Assembly: GCF_033958435.1 (NCBI RefSeq) | Contig: NC_134138.1 | Coordinates: forward strand, 2,678,001-2,742,000 | Direction: 5' to 3' | Origin: Carettochelys insculpta | Lineage: Eukaryota; Chordata; Testudines; Carettochelyidae | DNA length: 64,000 nucleotides | Shown here: one piece after another, positions 1 to 11,234 of the stretch | How positions within the stretch are numbered: position 1 is the first letter of the stretch | Layout: each line of letters begins with the position of its first letter | The notes under the pieces: generated by a model | Told to the model about the DNA's origin: nothing | Database searches by the model: none | The model's input: only the letters and a program-made list of their open reading frames with translations | Made by a program: the position numbers and the translations under genes

Positions 1-66
1 GAATGAGAGTCACTCCTGCCTGCGGACGGGTGCAGAGCCTGGGGGACCCCTGAACCCCTGTACACC
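1..66 (+). mobile_element. 3' end of an LTR, cut by the window edge
   Basis: The first bases (GAGTCACTCCTGCCTG, then GACCCCTGAACCCC) match the 3' end of the solo LTR at 37619-38046 and, reversed, the start of the LTR at 3722-4129. The terminal CATCACA is degraded here. Only the end is visible. Confidence 0.6.
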
Positions 67-1392
67 TAGACTGCGCCTTCCTCTCTGATCTCCCGCCTGC
101 CCCTGAGCCTGCCCCTGGGTCCAGCCTGGTAACAACCTTGGGCCTCCACTCCGGCCTGACCTGCGCCCTGGCTCTCAGTCCCAGCGCTGGCCGTCGCTCA
201 GCTTCTGTTCCCTGACGGCTCACTTGGGGCCGTCGCTGACTCGGGCACACCAGGCTGTAGGGAGTCCGGCCTAGCGGTCACAGCTGACAGCTCCTAAAGG
301 AGGCAGGTGGATACTTTAGCTTCAGCCATTGTCGGGGGGCCATCGGCCGCCCCACCAGGGCTGTGCCATGCTGTAGCTGGGGAGCTGGGCTCAAAGCACC
401 CAGCTCAGTGCCCCTCCTCATGGGGCGGTGACCTTCAGCCCAGGTCCAGGCAGGTTGGCCAGGGAGGTGGCTCCCCTCTGCAGCCTGCTCAGCACTGCAC
501 TCTGGCCAGGCAGGACCACGTCCCAGCTGGGCCTGCTTTGCTGAGGGAAGCTCCTGTCTGGCCAAGCAGGCCAGTGGGAGGTTGGGCAAAGACTTGGCAG
601 CTGTGTGGCCCCCTCACGAGGTCGCTGCTGGGGATCCCCCACCCCGAATGCCCCTCTCCGCAGATGGGCTGTGGGGGGGGCCGAGGCAGAGCCCTGCAAA
701 GGCCGGGGAGCCAGAGCTGGGCCTAGTTCCCCTGGGAGGAGGAAACCTGGCACCGGGCAGCTGCAGCCTTTGCTGCAGAACCGCCGGGTCTCGTGGCTGG
801 GACAATGCGGCCTTTTATTGGGCCCAGCGGCCGGGCTCCCTGCACAGCCAGCCGGAGCCTTCGCAGCCGGGCGGCCCTTGTGACGAGCAAGGCTGGTCCC
901 TTGCAGCTCCCAGGCCTGCCACTCCACCTGCCGCCTTTCGCTCCCGAGTCACCGCGGCTGCCTTCGGCCTCCCTGGGGACACGGGTGCCTGGCTGGCCCG
1001 TCTCTTGGGGGGGGCGGTGGCCAGTGCTGAAGTGGGAGGTGGAGGAGGAAGAACCCTGTGCTGGACAGAGGGTTAAATGGCCCCAGCAGAGTCTGCGAGC
1101 AGACCCGGCGTGCCAGCCCAGCCGCTGTGTTCGGGCTAGGCAAATTGGGCCTGGGACTAGCCAGTCCCTCTCCGCATCCCGCTGCTGCGAGCTCGGCCGG
1201 CAACCTACACGCGGTACGGGAACGTGCTCCCTCCTGCCTCGGTGTTGGTGGCCAGGGAGCAGGGGCTGCACAAACATCCAGACGGTCCCAGAGCCGAAGG
1301 GCTGCAGGGCCTCGAGAGGTGCTCTGCGCTCCTGGCAGGGCTGCGTCTGATGTGAACCACCCTGGAGGGGTTTGTCTAATGGCCGTCTACGC
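67..1392. other. GC-rich sequence without a recognised gene
   Basis: Several long open frames overlap here on both strands, as expected from high GC. None resembles a known protein and no exon structure is convincing. A TTTATT at 814-819 reads AATAAA on the minus strand and could be a polyadenylation signal, with no other support. Confidence 0.3.
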
Positions 1393-1589
1393 ACCTCCAC
1401 TGACAGAGCTTCTGCAGCCTCCCCCGGCAACTTTATTCCAGTGCTTAACCAGCCTGGCAGGCAGGAAGTTTTCCCTAACGTCCAACCTACACCCCTCTTG
1501 CTGCAGCTCAACCCCCGTTGCTCCTGGTCCTGTCCTCAGAGGTGAAGGAGACTCATTTTTCTCTCTCCTCCCAGTAACACCCTTTTACA

Positions 1590-1774
1590 TCCGCGTTTCC
1601 CAAACTTAAAACATTCGCGTGCCGCTTTCGGGACTTGGGCGTATCGGTCTATCCCGCTCCCAGGGCCGTCCCCGGGCTCCTCTCCTGAGTCGTAGTCATT
1701 TCTTTTCTGCCACGTACCCCTCGAAAGCCTTTCGCGCACCGCTGGTGCCTCGCGTACCACACTTGGGAAACACG
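1590..1774. mobile_element. hAT-like MITE nested in CR1
   Basis: A 185-bp segment interrupts CR1. Its ends are inverted repeats of the GCGTTTCCCAAACTT type (right end, reversed, CGTGTTTCCCAAGTG). It is flanked by near-identical 8-bp direct repeats, CTTTTACA at 1582-1589 and CTTTTAGA at 1775-1782. An 8-bp duplication with 'TTTCCCAA' inverted ends is characteristic of hAT non-autonomous elements. There is no coding capacity. Confidence 0.75.
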
Positions 1775-1985
1775 CTTTTAGATGCTTGAAAGCTACGGTC
1801 ACCTCCCCTCTCGGCTGGCTCTTCGCCAGATTGAACCAAATTCTTTCCAGCTTCCCTCACAGGCCGTGGTTTCTAGAACTCATCGTTTTTCTTGCTCTTC
1901 TCTGGATTTTCTCCAACGCGTCCACGTCTTTCCTGAACTGCGGTGCCCAGAACTGGACACAGTCCTCCAACTGGGGCCTAACCAG

Positions 1986-2016
1986 CGCAGAGCAGAGCAG
2001 AGCAGAGCAGAGCAGA
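1986..2016 (+). repeat. (GCAGA)n simple repeat
   Basis: About six tandem copies of a 5-bp AGCAG unit, expanded inside the CR1 fragment. Confidence 0.85.
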
Positions 2017-2186
2017 AGAACGACTTCTGGTGCTTTGCGCTCAGCACTCCTGTTCGTGCATCCCAGAATGAAGTGCTTTTCTCAACAGTTGCACACGGTT
2101 GCTTCATATTTAGCTGGTGGCCCACGATGACCCCTAGGTCCCTTTCCACAGTTCTCCTTCCTAGACAGTCACTTCCCGTTCTGTAG

Positions 2187-2391
2187 AAACAAGAAGCAGG
2201 CAAGTCGCACTTTACAGACTAGCAAAATGGTTTATTAGGTGAGCTTTGGTGGGACAGACCCTGGCTCTGGGCTGAAGAAGTGGGGCTGTCCCACCAAAGC
2301 TCACCTAATAAACCATTTTGCTAGTCTGTAAAGTGCGACTTGCCTGCTTTTTGCTTTGATAGCGTATAGACTAGCCCAGCTCCCTCTCTGC
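2187..2391 (+). mobile_element. Fold-back retroposon with 62-bp perfect inverted arms and 13-bp TSD
   Basis: The arms 2196-2257 and 2286-2347 are exact reverse complements over 62 bp, with a 28-bp loop. The arm is a family seen elsewhere in the window (core TTTATTAGGTGAGCTT, 'gtgggacagacc'). The insertion is bounded by a perfect 13-bp direct repeat TCCCGTTCTGTAG at 2174-2186 and 2392-2404. A target duplication around the whole palindrome indicates one retroposition event, probably a SINE-like element with a 5' inversion. Confidence 0.85.
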
Positions 2392-2840
2392 TCCCGTTCT
2401 GTAGGTGTGAAAGTGATGGGCCCTCTCTAAGGGGAGCACTTCGCATTTGTCCTCACTGCACTTCAGCCTGTTCACCTCGGACCAGTTCTCCAGCTTGTCC
2501 AGCTCGTTCTGAATTCTGACCCTCTCCTCCGCAGCACTCGCAGCCCCCCCGCGCCCCCCCGGCCCAGCTGGGTCCCGGCCGCAGACTAGGTAAGGGCTCT
2601 CTCTGGGCTGGTGCCTAAATCACTGAAGAAGATACTGGCTACACTCGAAAGCAGGATGGGGCCCTGTGGAGCCTGGCTCTTTATGCCATGACTGCAAACA
2701 GCTGATAGCCGCACTCTGGTTCTGCAGCCCATTGTGTACCCGTTGGAAAGCTGCTCGTCGAGGCGCCTGCCGTTCCCTGGTGTGTTTATGAGAAGGTCAC
2801 AGGAGACCGTGTAAAAGGCCTCACTAGCTCAGGGCAGTGG

Positions 2841-3721
2841 AACAAATGGGGCTGACCTGCAAGGAGAGCTCAGCCCCGGCTCCTCAGCCATTCCCTCAGC
2901 ACCCGCTTTCCCCATGGCCACGTGTACAGGGGGCTGGCACAGCCGGGAACTGGCGTGCTGGGTGGCTGCAGGCCTGGCCTGCCGGGGACAAGGGGCTGGT
3001 GAGCTCCTGGCTCGTCTCGTACCATGTGCTGTGCTAGCAGGTTGCCTCCGGGGTGAGGGGGCACCGCAGGGACCGGGATCAGCCACTCCTGCCTGCCTGG
3101 TGCAGCCCCCAGCTGTGTCCTGGCGGTAAGCAGTGTGCCAGGCCTCGCCCCATGCCAGCATCACGGCCCTTCCTTCCATCTCCCCCCCCACCTGTGGCGC
3201 ACATCGGGGTCCCTCTCCAGCTGCAGACAGGCACTGAGCTCTCTGCTTAGCAGGGGTCTGCCAGTCAGGACTCCTGGGTCCCTGGCTCAGCCGGGTGGGC
3301 CAAGTAAGGGCTGAGAGTCAGGGTTCCTGGGTTCGGTTCCCAGCCATGGGCCCCTCAACCAGGGTGTGATGGGCCCTGTTGCCAGCAGCATGTGTAGGCG
3401 GGATTTGGGAGGCAGTGGTTACCTGAGCTGGATGCTGCCTGAACCCACTGGGAAGGGGCTCTGCTGCCCACCCCAGCCCTGGGACTTCACATTCCCAGCC
3501 CCTCCAGGCCCCCCCGTAGACGCTGGCTGAGGGGAGGGGAGAGCAGGACCATGCAGTGCTGGGCCTGGTGGCTCCGGCGGTGACCCCCAGCCGGGCGGAT
3601 CCCGGGCGGCTGCCTCAGCATCACCTAACGGGCTCCAGGTAGGTGTGCGGCGGAAGCCCAGATTCGGCTGTCACACCGGGGGCCCCACCCAGCTCTGCCC
3701 TCGGCTCCCTGGAGGCGCATC
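2841..3721. other. Unique GC-rich sequence, nothing recognised
   Basis: No conserved ORF, RNA gene or clear repeat was recognised. Short open frames on both strands look like composition effects. Confidence 0.3.
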
Positions 3722-4129
3722 TGTGATGGGGTTCAGGGGTCCCCCTGCACTGCACCCCGTCCGCTGGCAGGAGTGACTCTCACTCAGCAGGTACAACAGG
3801 AGGTTTATTAGGTGACAGAGGCCCAGTTTCTCACAGAAGCAACAGTACAGCTGTCAGAGACAGTCCTTCCAACCCGTCCCGGGGAGAGGAGCCCGAGGGG
3901 TGCCCCTCTGGGGGGCAGCTTCCCCCTCCCAGGCTGGCTCCTTCCAGCTCCCTCTTCCCAAGCTTCTAACTGCCGCCCCCCCCGTTCAAAACCAGCTCGG
4001 CTCCTCCCTCCTCTTTGTTCAGGGCAGAGGTGTTACCTGCCAGCCTAGGTTACAGCCCCAGGGTCATCCTTAGCCACCGGGAGCTGCTCTGCTTGTCTCA
4101 CACACATGCACTCCCCCCACTCCACCACA
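3722..4129 (-). mobile_element. Solo LTR, minus orientation
   Basis: A 408-bp block starts TGTGATGG and ends CCACCACA, an inverted-terminus LTR pattern. In minus orientation it carries AATAAACC as polyadenylation signal (plus strand GGTTTATTAGG near 3809). Near-identical 5-mers flank it (GCATC before, GCGTC after), fitting a 5-bp target duplication. It is the same family as 37619-38046. There is no internal region, so it is a recombined solo LTR. Confidence 0.8.
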
Positions 4130-5712
4130 GCGTCCCTCGTGTGCCAGTGTGCCCCCCATCCCACAGAGCAGCACCTCGAGCACTGACACAGGTGGACTGA
4201 GACCCCCCTACAGCCAGCACAGAGGTCCCAAGTTCGAGCCCGCCTGGCTCCCCGTCAGTGCGACAGGCACGGAAGGGTGCAGCCGGGCCGCCCGGCGCCA
4301 GGGCCAGGCTGAGGCCAGGCGTTACCCCCCTGGGGGCTCCCAGGGCCACCTGGCAACGGTGCCACGGCCGACTGCCCTGAGCTCCCTTCCTGGCCTGGCG
4401 CTGGGGCGGGCAGAACAAGGGGCCCTTCACTGCAGGGCTGCAGTGGCTCAATGGACCATTGTTCGCCGGGCGTCGCCATCAAAGGGTGCTGCCGGGGGAT
4501 GACTCAGGCGAGCGTGAAGCCGGGTTGGGTTGCAGGGCCCGCGGCGGCGGCAGAGCAGCAATCCACCTGTGTCCTGCAGCTCCGCCCCGCGTGCACCTGG
4601 GCTCCCGCCTCACCGCACAGCCAGGCGCGTGACTCCTGGCCACGGAGCAACGGGGACACTAGGCCAGTCAGGGGCCGCTGGGGCAGCCTGGCTAAGTGGC
4701 TTTGACATTGCCACCTGGTGCTCCAGCATCTCGGCTCGTGTTAAAGACCAGCTGGGCCAAGCCCTGTGCTGTGGGGTGGGTGCTGCTCCCGGGGGTTCTG
4801 GACTCCCCTGCCTGGGGTGGGGGGTGCCGGCAGCTGTTACCTGGCTGGATGCTCACAGACCCGTACAGGGGGTTGGGCCTGCTGTTTTGGAGAACTTCCC
4901 TGGCTTCCGCCCCACGGACTCGGCTGGCAAAAAGCCTGGCTCCCCGTCCCTGACCGCCAGGGCGCTCCCAGGCAGGGTGGGGGTTACTTGGGTGGGGGCT
5001 GGGGGCTCCCTGCTCTGGGGTGCTCTCTCTGCATTGGCCGGATGTGTTACATTCAAACCAGAGACACGTTAGGAACCAGCAGCTGTAAGGACAATAAGGG
5101 GAAAGGGACAGGTGAAGGGTCCCACCCTGTGGGCACTGGGAGACTACAGCCAGCCAGCACTGGGATGCATGAAGGGGCCCCTCACTGGCCTTTCCTCAGC
5201 TGTCTCAGGCCCCTGCCGCAGCCTGGGCTGGGCTGGCACCAGGGTCGGACACTTGCTCTGGTGCACCCTGAGGAGTGAGGCCCCAGTATTGCCCCACTGG
5301 GGTCATGTTCCCCCTCCAGCCCAGGCATCTTCAGCGGTTCCCTGGGTGGCACCCTCTGCTCCGCCCAGCTGCTCCCTGCCCGAGCACAGCCAGTGTCCAA
5401 TAGCCCCCCACAGGGCCCACAGCACCACTGGGTTCCTGTCAGTACACCTGCCTGCTCCCTGCTCGGGGCGGCTCAAGAGCCGGCCCCCCCTGCCCTCTCT
5501 GGCTCAGTCCCACTGCTCTGCCCCCTTCTGAGCTGCTTCTCCGACCCTTCTGGTTCCGCCTGCTGCGGCTCCGCTTGCCCTCCTGGTGCTTTCCTCTTAG
5601 CTCTGCCCCACTGGTGCATGAGGGGGACATGGCCCCAGACTCCCTCATTGGCCCACCTGCCCTGTCAATCGGGCTGACCCACAGCACTGGCTTCCCCCTA
5701 TTGGCAGTGGGG
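4130..5712. other. Unique GC-rich sequence, nothing recognised
   Basis: GC-rich with many overlapping open frames, none showing a recognisable domain or coherent splice sites. Confidence 0.3.
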
Positions 5713-6512
5713 ACTTTCAGTCACAGAGTCACAGATTCATAGATTAGGGCTGGAAGGGACCTCAGGAGGTTATCAAGTCTTTACCCCCCCTGCCCAAAGC
5801 AGGATCAACCCCCACTATCATCCCAGCCAGGGCTTGGTCAAGCCGGGACTTTAAAATCTCCAGGGATGGAGAATCCACCACCTCTGTAGGCAACACATTC
5901 CAGTGCTTCACCACCCGCCTGGGGACATAGTTTTTCCTGATATCCAACCAACACCTCCCCCTCTGTAACTTCAGACCATCGCTCCTTGTTCTGCCACCTG
6001 ACACCACTGAGAACAGTTTCTCACCCTCCTCTTTAGAGCTCCCTTCAGGAAGTTGAAGGCTGCTATTAAATCCCCCCTCAGTCTTCTCTTCTGTAAACTA
6101 AACAAGCCCAAATCCCTCAGCCTCTCCTCATAGGTCTTGTGCTCCAGCCCCTTGATCATTTTCATTGCCCTCTGCTGAACCTGCTCCAGCAAATCCACAT
6201 CCTTTTTATATGGGGGGGGGCCCAAAACTGGACACAATATTCCAGATGTGGCCTCACCTGTGCCGACTAGAGGGGAGCAACCACTTCTCTAGACCCGCTC
6301 GAAATGCTCCTCCTAATGCACCCCAGTATGCTGTTGGCCTTCTTGGTTACAAGGGCACAGTGTTAACTCATATCTCACCCACTGTAATCCCCAGGTCCTT
6401 TTCTGCTGCACTGCTACTTAGCCAGTTGGCCCCCAGCCTGTAGCAGTGCTTGGGATTTCCCCATCCCAAGTGCAGGACTCTGCACTTGTCCTTGTTAAAC
6501 ATCGTCAGATTT
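5713..6512 (-). mobile_element. CR1 LINE 3' fragment, antisense
   Basis: The plus strand reads the typical reverse complement of a CR1 RT tail, from 'agggctggaagggacctcagg' through TCCAGTGCTTCACCACCC and CACTGTAATCCCCAGGTCC. Minus-strand translation gives pieces such as [18 protein letters not shown] and [20 protein letters not shown] in shifted frames. It is 5' truncated and disrupted. Confidence 0.85.
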
Positions 6513-6691
6513 CTGCGGCGGTGGATGCTGAGCGTCCCACCCTGGGGAATACCCCGCATGGACTGCAGTGACAGAGGTCCGCACTTCACTGGACAAGGCA
6601 AAGTATTACTCTGTCCAACAGGCGCTGCGTTGGCTGCGACACCTGGGGAGCGCGGGGTCAGTGGGAAACAGAAAAGGGATTGGAAAGAATA

Positions 6692-7060
6692 AGCTCCTGT
6701 CCTGAGCCCCTCCCACAACCTAACTCCCTCCCACCCCCCAGCACCTCACCCCCACCTCCTGTCCTAAGCCCCTCCCACCCCCAGCACCCCACCCCCACCT
6801 CCTGTCCTAAGCCCCTCCCACCCCCAGCACCTCACCCCCACCTCCTGTCCTAAGCCCCTCCCACCCCAGCACCCCACCCCCACCTCCTGTCCTAAGCCCC
6901 TCCCACCCCAGCACCCCACCCCCACCTCCTGTCCTAAGCCCCTCCCACCCCCAGCACCCCACCCCCACCTCCTGTCCTAAGCCCCTCCCACCCCCAGCAC
7001 CTCACCCCCACCTCCTGTCCTAAGCCCCTCCCACCCCAGCACCTCACCCCGCCTCCCTCC
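6692..7060. repeat. Minisatellite, about 43-45 bp unit, around eight copies
   Basis: A tandem array of a pyrimidine-rich unit (CACCTCCTGTCCTAAGCCCC then 'tcccacccccagcac'). Copies differ mainly in C-run length and CACCTC versus CACCCC. Strand asymmetry is strong, with C-rich plus and G-rich minus strands. ORFs through it are artefacts. Confidence 0.9.
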
Positions 7061-8790
7061 CACACACCGCACTCACAACCCAAGTCCCCTCCCCATATTT
7101 CAGATTCCTTGTCCCAGCCTGGAGCCCCCTCCCACATCCCTAATGCCTTGTCTGCAGCCATACTGCAGAGCCCACAGCCCCAGCTGCAGACCTGGCCCTC
7201 TCCTGCACCCAACACCCACAGCCCCCTCATTTTTGGCCCCACCCCAGACCCTCAGGGGACCCACAACATCTACGAGTCCTTGGCCCTAAGGAAACTTAAA
7301 CTGGCCCTGCTCAGGAGCCTGAGGGCAGCTGCTCCTTGTGTCCACAGCAGCCTCGGGCCCCCCCTTGGCCCCAGCCCAGCACAGGTCAAGGAGGCTCTGG
7401 TCAGGTGAGGCCAGGACAGGCTCTGGGAGGTGGCGTGACGGATGGGAGTTAGCTCACTGACTCAGCCCTGGGCTTGAACCAGCTCCTACTGCCTCCTGGG
7501 GCTGCACTGGGCCTGGTCAGGGCTGCCTGTCCCTGGCAACAGGTGCAGAGCGGCTGCGTATGCATGGGACTGCAGACAGGGCGAGGGCCGCTCCTTCCAT
7601 AGCTCCCACGGGGTGAGGGGAGCTGGCGCTGCCTGGCTCAGCAGGGAGAGACCCTGGCCTGGCCTGGCAGCATCTCCCAGCACCTTAAACCCCTCAAGGC
7701 AGCGGTGCATTAGCCCGTTCTGCTTCCCTCCACGTGCGTCACTGCCCCAGCGCCCTGCTCCCTGCCGGCTGGCCACAGCCAGGTCCACAGAGCACAGCTC
7801 ACCTCATCCCGTGTGGGGCGCAGGGGGTGGAGCGCCACTGTCAAGGCCCCGGCACAGCAACCGTGGGGAAAAAGTAGCCGGCACCAGCCAAACCATGTGC
7901 CCCTGGTGCAAGGGACGCAAGTGGCAATTGTCCCTGCCTAGACCGCTGGAGCATTTGCCATGTCCCCAGTGACCACCAGCACAGGGGAGAGGGGCACTGC
8001 TCAGCCATGGACAGCAGTAACCCTGCCGTGCGAGTGCCACAGCTGACAGGTCGCCGGGCCAGCTGGTTCTCCTCTCTGAAAGAGGCCTGTGCAGTCCCTG
8101 GGTGTCGACTGCCCTGGTAACTGCCCTCGGGAGAAGGGCGGCGTGCCGGCAAGGGGACGCCCTCCAGGCAGGGTGAGCGAGGCACCGACTTTCTTTACTC
8201 TACGCCTTGGTCCCCATGTGGCCTTGCCAGCTGGCGAGGCTGCCGGCTTCATCTTTCTCCATACGTTTCCTACAGATTGCGGCAGAATCTAGTTCTCGTC
8301 TAGTCCGGCCCCGGCCCAGAGATGCTGTTGGAGTTGATCTTAGGTTCAGGTTCGCAGATCCCAGGTTCAGGTATTTGGGGGCTAGCTGGGGCAGCCCATT
8401 TGCCACGTGAGGAGCTGTGGGGACCGCAGGCCCTTGGTCGGCCCCTGTGCACCACAGATGGGGGCCCACCCAGGTTTCCATTCCCAGCTACACTCCTGCG
8501 TCCCGCCTGGCTCGCATAGAACTGGGCCGCCCTGACTCCCCTCCCCCCCAGCGTCGACTGCCCCTTCCCTGCCTAGGGGTGAATCCTCCTCCCCACCGTT
8601 CATTCTGTGGGCTGAGCCTCACAGTGCCAGCGCAGAATCTGACCCCGGTTAGCTCTCAGCAGCCGGGGCCCAGCTCCCGGCTCAGTCCTGGAGTCGCGCT
8701 GCCCTCTGGAGCCTGCGTATTTCATTGCGCATTTCATGCCCGGCTCGCAATGCCGTGCGGTCGCTGTCAGCATGGCAAGCTGTGTGTAAA
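7061..8790. other. Unique sequence, nothing recognised
   Basis: No conserved protein, RNA gene or repeat family was recognised. Confidence 0.3.
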
Positions 8791-8794
8791 CAAG

Positions 8795-8945
8795 GCCTGG
8801 CTGCCTCCGGCCAAAGGGCCATCTAGCCCAGAGCCAGGTGCCCCAGAGGGAGTGAGCAGAGCAGGGACTCATCAAGTTATCCCTTGTCTGTGTCGCCCGT
8901 TCCCAGCGGCTGGCACCAACCCTGCCCATCCTGGCTAACAGCCAC
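8795..8945 (-). mobile_element. CR1 3'-end fragment, antisense
   Basis: It contains the reverse complement of the CR1 3' region ('aagggccatctagcccag', CCAGGTGCCCCAGAGG, CCCATCCTGGCTAACAGCC). A short fragment of the SINE-like family (AAGCAGCCCTGGGGCACC) follows to about 9060. Confidence 0.7.
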
Positions 8946-9109
8946 TCGGGGCCCTACAAACAACAAGCAGCCCTGGGGCACCTCAGAGGCTAGTACATTG
9001 ATCAGGTCAGGAGCCGTCCTGGGTAAGACCCACTTCAGATGACTGGTGTGGACAGCTAGAATCCAGGGCTATATAAGCCCTGTGCTATATCGCAGGGAGG
9101 GGCGGGCGA

Positions 9110-9395
9110 CAGCCTCCCCTGGCAATTTATTCTAGTGTTTGACCACCCTGACAGTTAGGAACTTTTTCCTAATGTCCAAACTGAACCTCCCTTGCTGCAG
9201 TTTAAGCCCGTTGCCTCTTGTTCTATCCTCAGAGGCCAAAAAGAACAAGTCTTCTCCTTCCTCCTTACGACACCCTTTTAGATACCTGAAAACCGCTATC
9301 GTGTCCCCCCGCAATCCTCTCTTTTCCAAACTCAACAAGCCCAGTTCTCTCAGCCTTTCTTCATAGGTCACACTCTCTAGACCTTTGACGTATGT
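9110..9395 (-). mobile_element. CR1 fragment, antisense
   Basis: Reverse complement of a CR1 RT tail. Minus translation contains [20 protein letters not shown] and related text. It ends abruptly where a Penelope-like relic begins. Confidence 0.8.
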
Positions 9396-10250
9396 GGCCA
9401 AAGTTGGCAACAGGGTTAGTCGCAGGGGTTCGTGTTTCTGTAGTATGGTGTGTGGCTGCTGCTGAGTGTTTTCTTGAGGTTGTGAGGCTGTCTGGAGGAG
9501 AGGGTGGGCGTGTCACCCAAGGCTTGTGAGAGGGAGGGATCATGGTCCGGTGTAGACTGTAGGTTGTCAATGATGCACTGGAGGGGTTTAAGCTGAGGGC
9601 TATAGATGACAACAAGTGGTATTCTGTCATTTTCCTTGTTGGGCCTGTCGTGTAGGTGACTTCTCAATACCCCCCTGGCTCTGTCAATCTGTTTCTTTAC
9701 TTCCTCAGGTGGGTAATTAAGTTTTACGAATGATTGATAAAGATCTTGTAGGTTTTTGTCTCTGTCGGTGGGACTGGAGCAAGTGTGATTGTATCTTAGG
9801 GTTTGCCTTCAAACAGTGGATCATGTGGTGTGTGCTGGATGGAAGCTGGAGGCAGGTAGGTCAGAGTAGCAGTCAGTGAGCTTCCAGTCCAGAGTGGTAT
9901 TGATTTGACCATCACTGATTTGTACTGTGGTGTCCAGGAAATGGGTCTCTCATGTGGCAGGGTTCAGGCTGAGGTTGATGGTGGGGGTGGAAATCATCCA
10001 AATCTCTGTGGAATGCATCAAGGGTCTCCCTGCCAATAGGTCCATGTGATGAAGATGTCATTTATGTAGTGTTGAGTAGAAGAGGGGTGCTTGGAGCCTG
10101 GGGCAGAGGAACCGTTGTAGGTCAGCAATAAAAATGTTGGCTTATTGTGGAGCCATGCAGGTACCCACAGCAGTGCCGCTGACTTGAATGTATAAATTGT
10201 CCCCAAATCAGAATCCAGTGGTGAGTGTCTTGTGGGTGAGGGAACCCTTG
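9396..10250 (-). mobile_element. Penelope-like (Neptune-type) retroelement relic
   Basis: The minus-strand frame at 10308-10018 carries a decayed PLE reverse-transcriptase segment: a YINDIF stretch corresponding to the YIDD-type catalytic box, followed by ITWTYW. Upstream minus-strand frames continue with broken segments. Several frameshifts and stops make this a dead copy. The family assignment rests on the look of the RT block and the absence of CR1 motifs. Confidence 0.6.
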
Positions 10251-10254
10251 AAGA

Positions 10255-10745
10255 ATTCCACAGGGATTCACCTACTTCCTTCTCACCGCCCATCTCCGCC
10301 GGGACCATTCTACAGGTTGACTGTGTGTTGTGTGAAGAAATATTTTCTTCTGTTTGTTTTAAACCTGGTGTCTTTTCATTTCATTGGGTTCTCGTGTTAT
10401 GGGAAGGAGTAAATAACTCTTCTTTATTGACTTTTTCCACCCCCGTCCTGATTTTATAGCCCTCTGTCATATCCGCCCTTAGTTGTTTTTCCTCCAAGGA
10501 GAAAAGTCCCAGTTTTATCAATCTCTCCTCGTACGGCAGCCGTTCCGTACCCCTCATCATTGTTCTTTCCCTTTTCCGTACCTTTTCCAGTTCCAATATG
10601 TCTTTATGAGATGGGGCAGTTGCATCGGCACGCAGTATTCGAGAGGGGCGGCGTATCCCGGATTTCTAGGGAGACAATAGGATATTTCTTGTCTCGTTAT
10701 CTACCCCTTTCCTAATGATTCCCAGCATTTGCTTCGCAGTGGAGT
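10255..10745 (-). mobile_element. CR1 fragment, antisense
   Basis: Reverse complement of CR1 with the blocks 'acaggttgactgtgtgttgtg', GGGTTCTCGTGTTATGGGA and CCTAATGATTCCCAGCATTT. Minus translation contains LPYEERLIKLGLFSLEEKQL. It represents a CR1 subfamily close to the long copies at 23618 and 50774, but more decayed. Confidence 0.8.
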
Positions 10746-11234
10746 CATGGTTTACTGGGTTGGCTGAAGTGGCACCCAAACGTGAATATTCTCTTTGTCT
10801 GACACTTTGCACTGGCCCGATGCTGCTGCTGCCCTGCAGCCCTTTGTCCTGGAGTCCCTGGCGACATGGAGGGCTTGACTGCAGAGCTGCAGAATTAGAG
10901 CTTCTCTTAGGATGTGCTCACAGTCAGTGTGGTCAGGAGCTAGGCAGGCTCCTGACCTGACTCCTGTATGGCAGGCAGGACGAGAGGTGGCTTGGCCGAT
11001 AGCTTAGCAGTACACTCGTTTAACTGCAGCCCTCTATTGGTTTCTTTATGGCATAGGAAGCCCACGGTTCCTTCTCTTGTACTGCTTTGTAGCTAGGCTG
11101 ATGCTGCCTGCTCCATTCAGGATGAGGCCCAAGTAGGTATAATTTAAGCTACGTTCAATTTCCATGTCTCTATAATATCGTCTACCCCCTTTCTTCCTCA
11201 AAAGACAATGGAATTACTTATCAAACGACATGTG
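10746..11234. other. Nothing recognised
   Basis: Sequence between two CR1 fragments. No ORF or repeat family was recognised. Confidence 0.3.

Larger units (their letters stand above)
1393..2840 (-). mobile_element. CR1 LINE fragment, antisense, with two nested insertions
   Basis: Read on the minus strand this is the RT and 3' part of a CR1 retrotransposon. Typical traces on the plus strand are the CCAGTGCTTAACCAGCCTGG block, the 'aactggacacag...tccaactggggcct' block and the TTTATGAGAAGGTCACAGGAGAC block. The frame is full of stops, so it is an old copy. It is interrupted by a hAT-like MITE (1590-1774) and a fold-back retroposon (2187-2391). Confidence 0.8.

Noticed and set aside
723..1511. 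262-codon minus-strand frame near the left edge
   Set aside because: No recognised domain; it runs into CR1 sequence at its start and overlaps other long frames, as expected at this GC content.
2187..2391. Palindrome as an assembly artefact or replication origin
   Set aside because: A 13-bp target duplication brackets it and related fold-back copies occur at other sites, so retroposition explains it better.
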